Source: Propionicicella superfundia DSM 22317
GTDB lineage: Bacteria; Actinomycetota; Actinomycetes; Propionibacteriales; Propionibacteriaceae
NCBI RefSeq assembly: GCF_000423465.1
Contig: NZ_KE384020.1
Span: 799,671-863,670 of the forward strand
Direction of reading: 5' to 3'
DNA length: 64,000 nt
Below are positions 1 through 7,935 of this stretch, piece by piece. Each line of letters starts with the position of its first letter. Within the stretch, counting starts at the first letter, position 1. The notes below the pieces were generated by a model that searched no databases, was not told the DNA's origin, and was given only the letters and a program-made list of their open reading frames with translations. A program made the translations under genes and the position numbers.

Positions 1-1
1 C

Positions 2-2584
2 ACGCACCGCCCCGATCAGTTGTCCAAGCAGGCACGCGTGGTGGAGCTCATCAACGCCTACCGCTCGCTCGGGCACCTGATGGCCGACATCGACCCCCTG
101 GAGTACCGCCAGCGGACGCACCCCGAACTGGAGATCGAGCATCACGGGCTGACCCTGTGGGATCTCGACCGCGAGTTCGCGGTCGGCAGCTTCGGGCAGG
201 CGAAGAACCAGACGCTGGCCCTGCGCGACATCTTGTCGATGCTCCGTGAGTCGTACTGCCGGACGATGGGCGTGGAGTTCATGCACATCCAGGACTACGA
301 GCAGCGCCGCTGGTTCCAGGAGCGGTTCGAGAAGCCTCACGTCAACTGGACCCGCGACGAGCACATGCGCATCCTCGACAAGCTGAACGAGGCCGAGGTC
401 TTCGAGACGTTCCTGCAGACCAAGTACGTCGGCCAGAAGCGGTTCAGCCTCGAAGGCGGCGAGTCGGCGATCGTGGCGCTCGACGAGATCTGCGACTCGG
501 CGGCCGATGCCGGGTTGTCCGAGGTGTGCATCGGGATGCCTCACCGCGGCAGGCTCAACGTGCTGGCGAATGTGGTCGGCAAGTCGTACAGCCAGATCTT
601 CCGCGAGTTCGACGGCGTCCTCGACCCGCGCAACTCCCAGGGCACGGGCGACGTCAAGTACCACCTGGGCGCCGAGGGCGAGTTCACGGCCCTGTCGGGG
701 GCGACGGTGAAGACATCCGTCGCCGCCAACCCGAGCCACCTCGAGGCCGTCGATCCGGTGCTCGAGGGGATCGCTCGCGCGAAGATGGACCGGCTCGGCG
801 TCGTCGACGAGTACCCGGTGCTGCCGGTCCTGCTGCACGGCGACGCGGCGTTCGCCGGGCAGGGCGTCGTGTACGAGACGCTGCAGATGAGCCAGCTCCG
901 CGCCTACCGCACGGGCGGCACGATCCATGTCGTCGTGAACAACCAGGTCGGGTTCACCACGGCCCCGGCCGATTCCCGCTCGTCTGTGTACTGCACCGAC
1001 GTGGCGAAGGCGATCCAGTCCCCCGTGTTCCACGTGAACGGTGACGATCCCGAGGCTGTGGCCCGCACCGCGCGGATGGCCTTCGACTTCCGCGAGGCGT
1101 TCCACAAGGACGTCATCATCGACCTCGTCTGCTACCGCCGGCGTGGTCACAACGAGGGCGACGACCCCAGCTTCACCCAGCCGCTCATGTACAACCTGAT
1201 CGAGCAGAAGCGCAGCACGCGACGCCGGTACACCGAGCAGCTCATCGGTCGCGGCGACATCTCCCCAGCGGACGCCGACGAGGTGACGTCGCGGTTCCGC
1301 GACCGCCTGGAGGCGGTGTTCAAGGAGGTTCGCGAAGAGACCGACGTCGAGTTCGAGTACCACAAGTCGCCGTACTACCCGGCGAAGCGTCCGGGCGCCG
1401 AGGGCACCGCGATCACGCCCGCCCAGATGCAGGCCGTCGCCGACGCCCACGTGACGTTCCCCGACGGCTTCACCGTGCATCCGAAGGTCCTCCAGCAGCT
1501 CGAGCGGCGGGCGAAGGCGATCCAGGAGGGCCCGATCGACTGGGCGACGGCCGAGCTGCTCGCGTTCGGGTCGCTGCTCATGGAGGGACGCCCGGTGCGG
1601 CTCGTCGGGCAGGACACGCGTCGCGGGACGTTCTCGCAGCGGTTCGCGGCCGTCATCGACCGCAAGACGAACGAGCCGTACGTCCCCCTCAAGCACCTGT
1701 CCTCGGATCAGGGACGCTTCCACGTGTTCGACTCGCTGCTCAGTGAGTACGCGGCGATGGGTTTCGAGTACGGCTACTCGGTCGCCGCTCCCGACGCGCT
1801 CGTGCTGTGGGAGGCACAGTTCGGGGACTTCGCCAACGGCGCCCAGAGCATCTCCGACGAGTTCATCTCGTCCGGCGATGCGAAGTGGTCGCAGAAGTCG
1901 GGCGTCGTCCTGCTTCTCCCCCACGGCTTCGAGGGGCAGGGTCCCGACCACTCGTCGGCGCGCATCGAGCGCTGGCTGCAGCTCTGCTCCGAGGGCGCGC
2001 TGGCCGTCTGCCAGCCGTCCACTCCGGCCAGCTACTTCCACCTGCTGCGGCAGCATGCGTACGTCAACTGGCACCGCCCTGTGGTGATCGCCACCCCGAA
2101 GTCGATGTTGCGCAACAAGCAGGCGGCGTCGATGCCCGGCGAGTTCACCAGCGGCACGTGGCTGCCCGCGATCGGAGACCCGACCATCACCGACCCGTCG
2201 AAGGTCACGCGCGTCCTGCTGTGCAGCGGCAAGATCCGCTGGGAGCTGGTGACCGCGCGCGCGAAGGCCGAGCGGACCGAGGATGTCGCGATCATCTCGC
2301 TGGAGCGGCTGTACCCGCTGCCGACCGAGGCACTCGCGGAAGCGTTGGCACCGTACCGTCACGTCACGGATGTGCGCTACGTGCAGGACGAGCCGTCCAA
2401 CCAGGGCGCGTGGCCGTTCCTGTCCGCGGCGCTGGCGAAGCCGCTGGCCGAGGCGATGGGGGGCTATCAGCTCTCGATGCGCCGGATCAGCCGCGAGGCC
2501 GCGTCGGCGCCGTCGGTCGGTTCCCACAAGCTCCACGAGATCCAGGAGCGGGAACTGCTGGAGGCGGCCGTCGTCGGCGACTAG
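2..2584 (+). CDS. kgd: Multifunctional 2-oxoglutarate decarboxylase/dehydrogenase E1 (Kgd), 3' part
   Basis: The reading frame is open from the left edge, so the N-terminus is missing; 860 residues are visible. It starts inside the actinobacterial Kgd segment (QARVVELINAYRSLGHLMAD), followed by the thiamin-diphosphate E1 core with VVNNQVGFTTAP, the CYRRRGHNEGDDPSFTQP motif and the transketolase-like C-terminal half. Kgd proteins decarboxylate 2-oxoglutarate in the TCA cycle; in actinomycetes the E1 module is fused to an N-terminal acyltransferase (E2-like) domain, which here would lie outside the window. A TTG at 20 begins a long open stretch but lies within conserved protein, so I do not take it as a start. 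The stop codon overlaps the ribosome-binding site of the next gene, so the two are probably co-transcribed. Confidence 0.95.
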   Translation, partial: THRPDQLSKQARVVELINAYRSLGHLMADIDPLEYRQRTHPELEIEHHGLTLWDLDREFAVGSFGQAKNQTLALRDILSMLRESYCRTMGVEFMHIQDYEQRRWFQERFEKPHVNWTRDEHMRILDKLNEAEVFETFLQTKYVGQKRFSLEGGESAIVALDEICDSAADAGLSEVCIGMPHRGRLNVLANVVGKSYSQIFREFDGVLDPRNSQGTGDVKYHLGAEGEFTALSGATVKTSVAANPSHLEAVDPVLEGIARAKMDRLGVVDEYPVLPVLLHGDAAFAGQGVVYETLQMSQLRAYRTGGTIHVVVNNQVGFTTAPADSRSSVYCTDVAKAIQSPVFHVNGDDPEAVARTARMAFDFREAFHKDVIIDLVCYRRRGHNEGDDPSFTQPLMYNLIEQKRSTRRRYTEQLIGRGDISPADADEVTSRFRDRLEAVFKEVREETDVEFEYHKSPYYPAKRPGAEGTAITPAQMQAVADAHVTFPDGFTVHPKVLQQLERRAKAIQEGPIDWATAELLAFGSLLMEGRPVRLVGQDTRRGTFSQRFAAVIDRKTNEPYVPLKHLSSDQGRFHVFDSLLSEYAAMGFEYGYSVAAPDALVLWEAQFGDFANGAQSISDEFISSGDAKWSQKSGVVLLLPHGFEGQGPDHSSARIERWLQLCSEGALAVCQPSTPASYFHLLRQHAYVNWHRPVVIATPKSMLRNKQAASMPGEFTSGTWLPAIGDPTITDPSKVTRVLLCSGKIRWELVTARAKAERTEDVAIISLERLYPLPTEALAEALAPYRHVTDVRYVQDEPSNQGAWPFLSAALAKPLAEAMGGYQLSMRRISREAASAPSVGSHKLHEIQERELLEAAVVGD

Positions 2585-2593
2585 GAGGTCGGC

Positions 2594-2767
2594 ATGTACT
2601 TCACCGATCGCGGCATCGAGGAGCTGGAGTCGCGCCGGGGTGAGGAGACGGTCACCATGGCCTGGCTGGCGGAGCAACTGCGGGTGTTCGTCGACCAGCA
2701 CCCCGAGTACGAGATACCCGTCGAGCGTCTCGCGACGTGGTTGGCGCGTGACGACGAGGACGACTAG
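2594..2767 (+). CDS. DUF6104 family small protein
   Basis: This 57-residue ORF begins MYFTDRGIEELESRRG and ends with an acidic tail (ARDDEDD). It matches my memory of the short DUF6104 proteins found directly downstream of kgd in many actinomycetes; the function is unknown. AGGAGGT at 2583-2589 overlaps the kgd stop codon and sits 4 nt before the ATG, which implies translational coupling to kgd. The protein has no membrane segment. Its stop codon shares the palindrome CTAG with the stop of the convergent membrane-protein gene, so the two genes overlap tail-to-tail by 4 nt. Confidence 0.8.
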   Translation: MYFTDRGIEELESRRGEETVTMAWLAEQLRVFVDQHPEYEIPVERLATWLARDDEDD

Positions 2768-3198
2768 CGCTCGTCACCCGATCCGGCTGCGGGCCCGGTC
2801 TCCAGATGGGACCGGGCCTGTGCGCGTCGTGCCTGCAGGGCTCGTGTGGTGCTCGGCCACACCGCCGCGACGACCGTGCCGATCGGCACGAGGGACAGCG
2901 CGATCGCGACCCACAGATACGGGCCGGCCAGGTAGTAGCCGGCGATCACCGCGACGTGCAGCAAAGCCGCCGCCACCACGGGGCCGCGTGAGAAGATGCT
3001 CAGCCGCCACAGTCCCCAGCCGGCGGCGAGGAGCCCGAGTCCGTACACCGCGAGCATCGCGGCAACCCCACCGCTGAAGGAGCCGTGCCCCGAGAGCCCG
3101 GACAGCACGGCGAGCACGATCGCCGCAAGTCCTGTCAGCCATGTGAGAACACACGCGGTAACTACTCCCCAAGGACGAGGTACGGACGTAGACTTCAC
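2764..3198 (-). CDS. Small integral membrane protein, unknown function
   Basis: The protein has 144 residues and about four hydrophobic segments (near residues 10-35, 40-65, 75-95 and 98-120), followed by a basic and polar cytoplasmic tail (ALQARRAQARSH). I recognise no catalytic motif. It overlaps the DUF6104 gene tail-to-tail and diverges from whiB1, with about 160 nt between them. The strong hydrophobic pattern and GC-rich codon use support a real gene. It is probably one of the poorly characterised four-helix membrane proteins common in actinomycetes. Confidence 0.7.
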   Translation of the reverse strand: MKSTSVPRPWGVVTACVLTWLTGLAAIVLAVLSGLSGHGSFSGGVAAMLAVYGLGLLAAGWGLWRLSIFSRGPVVAAALLHVAVIAGYYLAGPYLWVAIALSLVPIGTVVAAVWPSTTRALQARRAQARSHLETGPAAGSGDER

Positions 3199-3262
3199 CC
3201 GTTCAGCCTAAAGCCTTGCTCGTTGCGCGGGAGACGCGCCGTCCGCCTCGTCCATGGAGTAA

Positions 3263-3293
3263 CAGGCCCCACATGCTGGAAATGTGTGGCCTG
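3263..3293. repeat. Inverted repeat upstream of whiB1
   Basis: CAGGCCCCACAT (3263-3274) and ATGTGTGGCCTG (3282-3293) form 12-bp arms with one mismatch and a 7-nt loop. The repeat lies about 70 nt before the whiB1 start codon, between whiB1 and the divergent membrane-protein gene. No T-tract follows, so it is more likely an operator or a leader hairpin than a terminator. Confidence 0.5.
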
Positions 3294-3360
3294 TGTTGGC
3301 ATGATCTTTAACTGGACACGTGTGACGGCAAGACTCCTCCAGCTAGGAAGTGATCATCGA

Positions 3361-3609
3361 ATGGATTGGCGCCATCAGGCAGCCTGCCTCAACGAGGACC
3401 CGGAACTGTTCTTCCCCGTCGGTAACACGGGTCCGGCCTTGATGCAGATCGCCGAGGCCAAGAAGGTGTGCCGCACCTGCCCGGTCCGCGAACCCTGCCT
3501 GCAATGGGCTCTGGACGCCGGCCAGGATCATGGCGTCTGGGGTGGCATGAGCGAGGATGAGCGCCGTGCGCTGCGGCGGCGCGCCGCGAGGTCTCGGGTG
3601 CGTGCCTGA
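3361..3609 (+). CDS. whiB1: WhiB1-type iron-sulfur transcription factor
   Basis: This 82-residue Wbl protein carries cysteines 9, 37, 40 and 46, the spacing of mycobacterial WhiB1, expected to hold a [4Fe-4S] cluster. The G[VI]WGG turn appears as GVWGGMSEDERRALRRR, and the basic C-terminus is the DNA-binding part. WhiB1 proteins bind the primary sigma factor and are NO-sensitive; those statements come from the family. The start MDWRHQAACLNEDPELFFP is nearly identical to WhiB1 N-termini, which fixes the ATG at 3361. Longer upstream reading in this frame is not conserved. An inverted repeat lies just upstream (3263-3293). Confidence 0.92.
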   Translation: MDWRHQAACLNEDPELFFPVGNTGPALMQIAEAKKVCRTCPVREPCLQWALDAGQDHGVWGGMSEDERRALRRRAARSRVRA

Positions 3610-3625
3610 GTCGCCGGTCGTCTGA

Positions 3626-5107
3626 TCAACCCCGCCTGTGCCCCTCGGGCGGGGCCAGCGGGATTCGCACCGTCGCGACCGTCCATCGTCCGGGTGGCGT
3701 GGCGAGTGTGAAGGATCCCCCCATGTCGTGCACCAGGGTGACGACGATGGACAGGCCGAGGCTGTCGGTCTTGTTCAGGTCGAATCCCAGCGGCAGGGGA
3801 AGCCCGTCGTTGGACACCTCCACCACCAGTTCCGAGCCCTCGCGCACCGGTTCGACGAGAACCTGCCCGCGCCGCCCGGGGAATCCGTGCTCGACCGCGT
3901 TCTGGCACAGCTCCGTGAGAACGAGGGACAGGTTGGTGGCGACCTCGGCCGGGACGCGGCCGAAGGATCCCTCCCGTTTCACCGTCACGCTGTTCCCCAC
4001 GACGGCCGCCTCGGCGACCATCCCCATGAGGCGGTCCGCGATCTCGTCGAACGCGACCGCCCCGTCGAACTGCTGCGACAGGATCTCGTGGACGAGCGCG
4101 ATCGACTGGACGCGTTTCATGGCGTCTTGAAGGGCCTCCTTCGCGGGCGGCGACTGGATGCGCCGGCTCTGCAGGCGCAGGAGAGCCGCGACGGTCTGGA
4201 GGTTGTTCTTGACCCGGTGGTGGATCTCGCGAATCGTGGCGTCCTTCGTGACGAGCTGACGCTCGCGCTCCCGCAACTCCGAGACGTCCCGGACCAGCAC
4301 CAGTTGACCGGCAGGTCCCTTCTCATCGGTGATCGGCAGGATACGCAGCCGCAGGCTGATCTCGCCCTCCCCTTCCAGATCGACCTCGTGCGCCACCAGT
4401 TTGCGCTGGAGGAGCGGTCGCTCCACGGGTGCCCGGTTGTGCCCCGGGATGAGCTCTCTCACCACCGCGGTCAGGGACTCTCCCTCCAGGTCACCGCTCA
4501 GGCCCAGGTGCCGGAACGCGCTCAGGGCGTTGGGGCTGGCGAAGGTGACGAAACCCCGCCTGTCCGCGTAGATCATGCCGTCGCCCACGCGCGGCGAGAG
4601 CCACGGAACCGTTGGTGCACCGGCCATCGGGTACTCGCCGCGGAACATCATGTCGACGATCTTGTTCGCGGCGTCCAGGTAGGAATCCTCCAGCGCACCA
4701 GGGGCGCGGACGCCCATCCGGTTGGTGTGCATCTCCACCACGCCGATGCACCGCCCGCTTCGCACGATCGGGATCGCGACGACGTCGACGGGGATGCCCG
4801 CGTTGAGCTTGTTGCCCGAGGTCCGGCTGATCTCCCGGCTCAGATACGCCTCTGTCACCAGGTGCTCGGGATCGTAGAAGATATCGTCGCCGACGACGTC
4901 GTCCTCCAGGGCCGTCGGACCCGTGTTGGGCCGGAGCTGGGCGGCCGCCCAGAACACGTTGTCGTCGACGTCCGGCACCCACAGGATGAGGTCGGAGAAG
5001 GACAGGTCGGCAAGCAGCCCCCATTCGTCGACGAGCCGCTCCAGTTGCGCTGATTCCTCGGCGTCGAGATCGGTGTGGGCGGCGATCACCTGAGCGGTCG
5101 TGAGCAT
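3626..5107 (-). CDS. pdtaS: PdtaS-type sensor histidine kinase
   Basis: The protein has about 493 residues, arranged as an N-terminal GAF-like domain (LLADLSFSDLILWVPD and RPNTGPTA, about residues 15-150), a PAS-like domain (SPNALSAFRHLGLSGDLEG), a HisKA_2 phosphoacceptor near residue 296 (IREIHHRVKNNLQTVAALLR) and an HATPase (N box TELCQNAVEHGF near residue 400, then DSLGLSIVVTLV). There is no transmembrane segment, so it is a soluble kinase. The order and motifs match mycobacterial PdtaS, which signals to the RNA-binding antiterminator PdtaR; no pdtaR is in the window. Start choice is uncertain: in-frame ATGs at 5125 and 5146 exist, and I prefer 5107 by comparison with the PdtaS N-terminus. 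It diverges from the bL37 gene. Confidence 0.88.
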   Translation of the reverse strand: MLTTAQVIAAHTDLDAEESAQLERLVDEWGLLADLSFSDLILWVPDVDDNVFWAAAQLRPNTGPTALEDDVVGDDIFYDPEHLVTEAYLSREISRTSGNKLNAGIPVDVVAIPIVRSGRCIGVVEMHTNRMGVRAPGALEDSYLDAANKIVDMMFRGEYPMAGAPTVPWLSPRVGDGMIYADRRGFVTFASPNALSAFRHLGLSGDLEGESLTAVVRELIPGHNRAPVERPLLQRKLVAHEVDLEGEGEISLRLRILPITDEKGPAGQLVLVRDVSELRERERQLVTKDATIREIHHRVKNNLQTVAALLRLQSRRIQSPPAKEALQDAMKRVQSIALVHEILSQQFDGAVAFDEIADRLMGMVAEAAVVGNSVTVKREGSFGRVPAEVATNLSLVLTELCQNAVEHGFPGRRGQVLVEPVREGSELVVEVSNDGLPLPLGFDLNKTDSLGLSIVVTLVHDMGGSFTLATPPGRWTVATVRIPLAPPEGHRRG

Positions 5108-5207
5108 GCTGCACAGGGTAGTCATCAGGACCGGCCGGGCGCGCATCGGGCGCCTGTTCGCGACACCTGGCCGATCCGTGACAGAATGGCGGACTGCACC
5201 ACGTCAC

Positions 5208-5214
5208 AAGGAGG
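5208..5214 (+). promoter_or_regulatory. Strong ribosome-binding site of the bL37 gene
   Basis: AAGGAGG lies 7 nt before the ATG at 5222. The near-consensus site supports translation of this 24-codon ORF, which length-based gene finders usually miss. Confidence 0.75.
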
Positions 5215-5221
5215 AACCAGC

Positions 5222-5296
5222 ATGGGCAAGGGCGGTCGCAAGCGCAGGGCGCGCAGGAAGTCGCGGGCGAACCACGGCAAGCGTCCCAACTCCTGA
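5222..5296 (+). CDS. Ribosomal protein bL37 (24 residues)
   Basis: This tiny, highly basic protein starts MGKGGRKRRARRKSRAN and ends HGKRPNS. The ANHGKRPN ending is the hallmark of bL37, the small actinobacterial large-subunit protein first seen in mycobacterial ribosome structures. A near-perfect Shine-Dalgarno precedes it and a GC-rich hairpin follows (5306-5324). It lies between pdtaS and tRNA-fMet, so two translation components are adjacent. More than half of the residues are Arg, Lys, His or Gly, consistent with rRNA binding. Confidence 0.85.
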   Translation: MGKGGRKRRARRKSRANHGKRPNS

Positions 5297-5305
5297 GCGC
5301 GACGG

Positions 5306-5330
5306 CCCCCGCACCTCGCGGGGGTCTTTC
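5306..5330 (+). terminator. Terminator after the bL37 gene
   Basis: CCCCCGC (5306-5312) pairs with GCGGGGG (5318-5324) around a 5-nt loop and is followed by TCTTTCC. The T-tract is weak, but the position 10 nt after the stop codon fits. Confidence 0.6.
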
Positions 5331-5347
5331 CGCTCCGGGACGCCGAT

Positions 5348-5376
5348 TTGGTATCGCCCGGAAGCCTCGGTATAGT
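5348..5376 (+). promoter_or_regulatory. Promoter of tRNA-fMet
   Basis: TTGGTA (-35, 5348-5353) and TATAGT (-10, 5371-5376) are separated by 17 bp and lie 12 nt before the mature tRNA 5' end. Confidence 0.6.
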
Positions 5377-5388
5377 TGGTCGGGTTGA

Positions 5389-5462
5389 CGCGGGGTGGAG
5401 CAGCTCGGTAGCTCGCTGGGCTCATAACCCAGAGGTCACAGGTTCAAATCCTGTCCCCGCTA
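5389..5462 (+). tRNA. Initiator tRNA-fMet (CAU)
   Basis: A full cloverleaf can be drawn: acceptor strand CGCGGGG, D arm, anticodon stem CTGGG/CCCAG with loop CTCATAA (anticodon CAU), and T arm ACAGG/CCTGT. Three consecutive G:C pairs in the anticodon stem and the unpaired C1:U72 identify the initiator rather than the elongator. CCA is not encoded. The gene is intact despite an integrase gene about 420 bp downstream, so it may be the attachment-site tRNA of the neighbouring island. Confidence 0.95.
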
Positions 5463-5469
5463 CGAATTT

Positions 5470-5510
5470 CAGGCTCGGTTCCCGCTGGGAACCGAGCCTG
5501 AGAGTTTTCT
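5470..5510 (+). terminator. Terminator after tRNA-fMet
   Basis: CAGGCTCGGTTCCC (5470-5483) and GGGAACCGAGCCTG (5487-5500) form a perfect 14-bp stem with a 3-nt loop, followed by AGAGTTTTCT. It is the strongest intrinsic terminator I see in the window and separates the core tRNA unit from the island. Confidence 0.9.
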
Positions 5511-5522
5511 AGACTTGACTCG

Positions 5523-5541
5523 GTCATCACATAGTCATCAC
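5523..5541. repeat. Phased direct repeat GTCATCAC
   Basis: GTCATCAC occurs at 5523-5530 and 5534-5541, an 11-bp period (one helical turn). The repeats lie between the tRNA terminator and the excisionase-like gene, where recombinase or excisionase arm sites are expected. The role is inferred. Confidence 0.4.
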
Positions 5542-5644
5542 CTACTCGTACAGCAGGTGTGCACGGCGTCCCGTTCGGGGCGCTGGCATGGAGCGTCTTG
5601 GGACGCTTCGGAGCCGGGTGGTTTGCCCGGCGCACCTGTCTGGC

Positions 5645-5875
5645 ATGAAGACGACACTGCAACCGGCCGGCGGCCTTGTTCCGCTGATGAGTATCGAGGA
5701 CCTTGCCGAGTTTCTCGGCGTGCCTGTCGCGACGATCTACGACTGGCGCGTGGACGGCAAGGGTCCGTGCGGCGTCCGCGTGGGACGCCATGTGAAGTTC
5801 ACCCAAGCCGACGTGCTGGCCTGGATCGACGCCCAGCGCGAGGTCCGGCCCGGTCAGCCACGCGAGGGCCGGTGA
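5645..5875 (+). CDS. Excisionase-like helix-turn-helix protein
   Basis: The 76-residue protein has a MerR/excisionase-type winged helix: MSIEDLAEFLGVPVATIYDW is the HTH, followed by RVGRHVKFTQADVLAWIDAQ as the wing and last helix. Proteins of this class bind DNA to direct excision or regulate the adjacent integrase. It ends 6 nt before the integrase start, so the two are co-transcribed. I chose the ATG at 5645 (MKTTLQPAGG); an upstream start at 5588 or an internal one at 5688 is possible. The HTH looks intact although the integrase is not. Confidence 0.75.
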   Translation: MKTTLQPAGGLVPLMSIEDLAEFLGVPVATIYDWRVDGKGPCGVRVGRHVKFTQADVLAWIDAQREVRPGQPREGR

Positions 5876-5881
5876 TCTGAG

Positions 5882-7096
5882 ATGGCACGCCCACGCACCG
5901 ATGTCGGCACCTTCGGCCAGTTCACCTACATCGCCGCCCACAACGGCAAGATCAAAGCCCGAGTGAGATTCCGTGACGACGACGGGCAGCTGCGGCTCGT
6001 CCAGGCGACCGGCGACACCCGCACCGCTGCTGAGCGGGCGTTGAAGAAGAAGCTGACTCGCCGGGACAACTTCTCGGCCGGGAGCCGTGACCTGTCGGCT
6101 GACAGCACCTTCAGTCGCCTTTGTAGAGGTCTGGCTCGCCGACCTCGATCTGACCGGCAGGCTCGCGGTGAGCACGCGGGGACTGTACGAGCGGAACATG
6201 CGGCAACTTGTCATGCCCGCTTCGAGCATCTGCTGTTGCGCGAGATCACGGTGCGCAAGGTCGACCAGTTCATCAAGGCACTGGCGGCGAACAAGTCCTA
6301 CAGCATGGCCAAGCAGGCTCGCACCGTGCTGAGTCTCGCGCTGGGGCTGGCGGTCAGGTACGACGCCTTGCGGGAGAACCCGGTGCGCAGCATCGCGGTG
6401 CTACACAAGCCACCGTCACAGGCGATGGCACTCACCTCTGCCCAGGTCGACGCGATCAGAGTTGCCGTCCGGGGTTGGCGACGCAGTACGGGCTTGTCGG
6501 GGCCGAAACCGGACGGGCAGTTGGAGCAGATCATTGAGGTCATGCTCGGCACCTCCGGGCGCATCGGGGAAGTGCTGGCGATCCGCAAGTGCGACGTGGA
6601 CGTCACCGTGACCCCGGCACGGGTGCGTATCTGCGGCAGGATCATTTCCCCGACGGGGAAGCCGACCTACCGACAGCCGCACCCGAAGACCGAGAAGTCG
6701 ACCCGTGTGGTCTCGGTGCCCAGCTTCACCGCCGAGGTCATCCGCCAACGGCTCGTGGTTCTGGCCGACGAGCCGGACGACCACCTGTTGTTTTTCAGCC
6801 GCAACCACACTCCGTTGACGACGAACAACGTCCGCCGACGCCTCCGGACCATCCTCGAGGAAGCAGGCATCGAAGGCGTCACGCTCCACGCGTTCCGCCG
6901 CACCGTCGCAACCGTGCTGGATCGGGCCAGCGGCGCCGACCTCACAGCCGACATGCTGGGCCACACGTCCTCGAAGATCACCAAGCAGCACCACATCGAG
7001 CCCGACGAGACTGTGAACCCCGTGACTGCCGAGATCCTGGAATCCCTCGCACGCCGCGCCGCCAAGGAGCCTGACGGCGAGGGTGATTCTGCTTAG
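5882..7096 (+). pseudogene. Tyrosine integrase, full length but probably inactive
   Basis: The 404-codon ORF encodes a tyrosine recombinase with Arg (GTSGRIGEVLAIRKCD), Lys (HPKTEKSTR), HxxR (TLHAFRRTVA) and the second His (MLGHTSSKITK). Two changes argue against function. First, codons between about 6113 and 6220 read as nonsense in this frame (RLCRGLARRPRSDRQ), while the +1 frame there gives the expected core-binding helix (FVEVWLADLDLTGRLA, then YERNMRQLVMPA). This implies a one-base gain near 6114 and a one-base loss near 6218. Second, the catalytic Tyr, expected in an HYI context, is His (KQHHIEPDE; CAC for TAC), and no Tyr remains downstream. The family normally cuts and rejoins att DNA through that Tyr. 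Sequencing error could explain one change but hardly all three. Confidence 0.85.
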
Positions 7097-7139
7097 CTGA
7101 CGGCCAGCAGGGCGTGTGGGCGCGGACCCGCTCCAATAC

Positions 7140-7935
7140 CCCTCGTCGAAGGTGGGCGGCTCGTCAGTGCCGTAGTACAGGCCCTCCATCGCTGCGTCAT
7201 GCTCAGCGCGGAGGCGCACCGCGAGCGGCCCGGCAGCATCGAAGGCTGGGCTGGCAGCGAAGCCTCCGTCAGGCACGGGTAGGTCCGGCGTGAACGCTTG
7301 GGAGATCTCGAAGCAACTGGTGAGCACATCGGTGACCGTTGGCCGGTCGGTGAGGAACTCCAGCACCTCGTCGTTGCCGAGGAGCGCCCACAGGTCGTAG
7401 AACTGGCGACCGATGCGTGGCCAGCCGTGTACTCCTTCTTGGGCGGCTGGGTAGCTGGCGAAGTTGTTCACCCGTAGCAGTTTCTCGATGAGGGTGCGTC
7501 CTGGATGCAGGACAGCGACGTCGAACGCGGCCAGGTCGCTCCAGGCCGAGGTGTCGAAACCGGCGTCCGCGAGTTGGCGGGCCAGCAGTGAGGTGACCTG
7601 CCGGTCACGGTGTGGGTTCGGGCCACCGGACTGGCCGAGTTCGACCAGAATCGCGCCTGCGTCGGCGATCGCACCCGGCTCTCCCGAATGCGCGAGGGGA
7701 GGTGCGAGGTAGGCGCTGCGGTGAAAGCTGCCGGGCTTGCCACCGCTGCGCCCACCCGACGCCTCACCGCCGGTCGCAGTTGCAGCGGCTTGGACCATCG
7801 ACTTCGCAGCGCCTCGCACGCCCAGTAGTCCTTCTCGACCGCCAACGGACGGACGCCAAGCTGCTGGGCAGCCGTCACGACAACCTCGCTGAACCCAGCC
7901 GGATCGGAGGCGCGCCAACTCGGCAGTGTGGTCAT
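7140..7935 (-). pseudogene. AbiEii-type nucleotidyltransferase toxin, deleted and frameshifted
   Basis: The start reads MTTLPSWRASDPAGF, then VVVTAAQQLGVRPLAVEKDY WACEALR, the N-terminus of AbiEii/DUF1814 toxins. At about 7797-7808 the reading jumps to another frame that continues AAATATGGEASGG, then AILVELGQSGGPNP, TLIEKLLRVNNFA, RIGRQFYDLWALL and MEGLYYGTDEPPTFDE. The nucleotidyltransferase core expected between them (GGTSL...RFSEDLDL) is absent, so an out-of-frame deletion of roughly 50-60 codons removed the active site. The C-terminus also loses similarity just before the integrase 3' end. Its start overlaps the antitoxin stop by 4 nt, as in an intact abiE operon. Confidence 0.8.

Noticed and set aside
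3263-3293. Inverted repeat before whiB1 as a terminator
   Set aside because: No T-tract follows, and no gene reads into it from the left on the plus strand except the DUF6104 gene about 500 bp away.
5444-6229. Minus-strand ORF across the xis and 5' int region
   Set aside because: No recognisable protein pattern; it runs through the tRNA terminator and is antisense to the HTH protein.
6416-7139. Minus-strand open frame continuing the toxin remnant through the integrase gene
   Set aside because: After TFDE near 7147 the similarity to AbiEii ends and the rest is antisense to the integrase catalytic domain.
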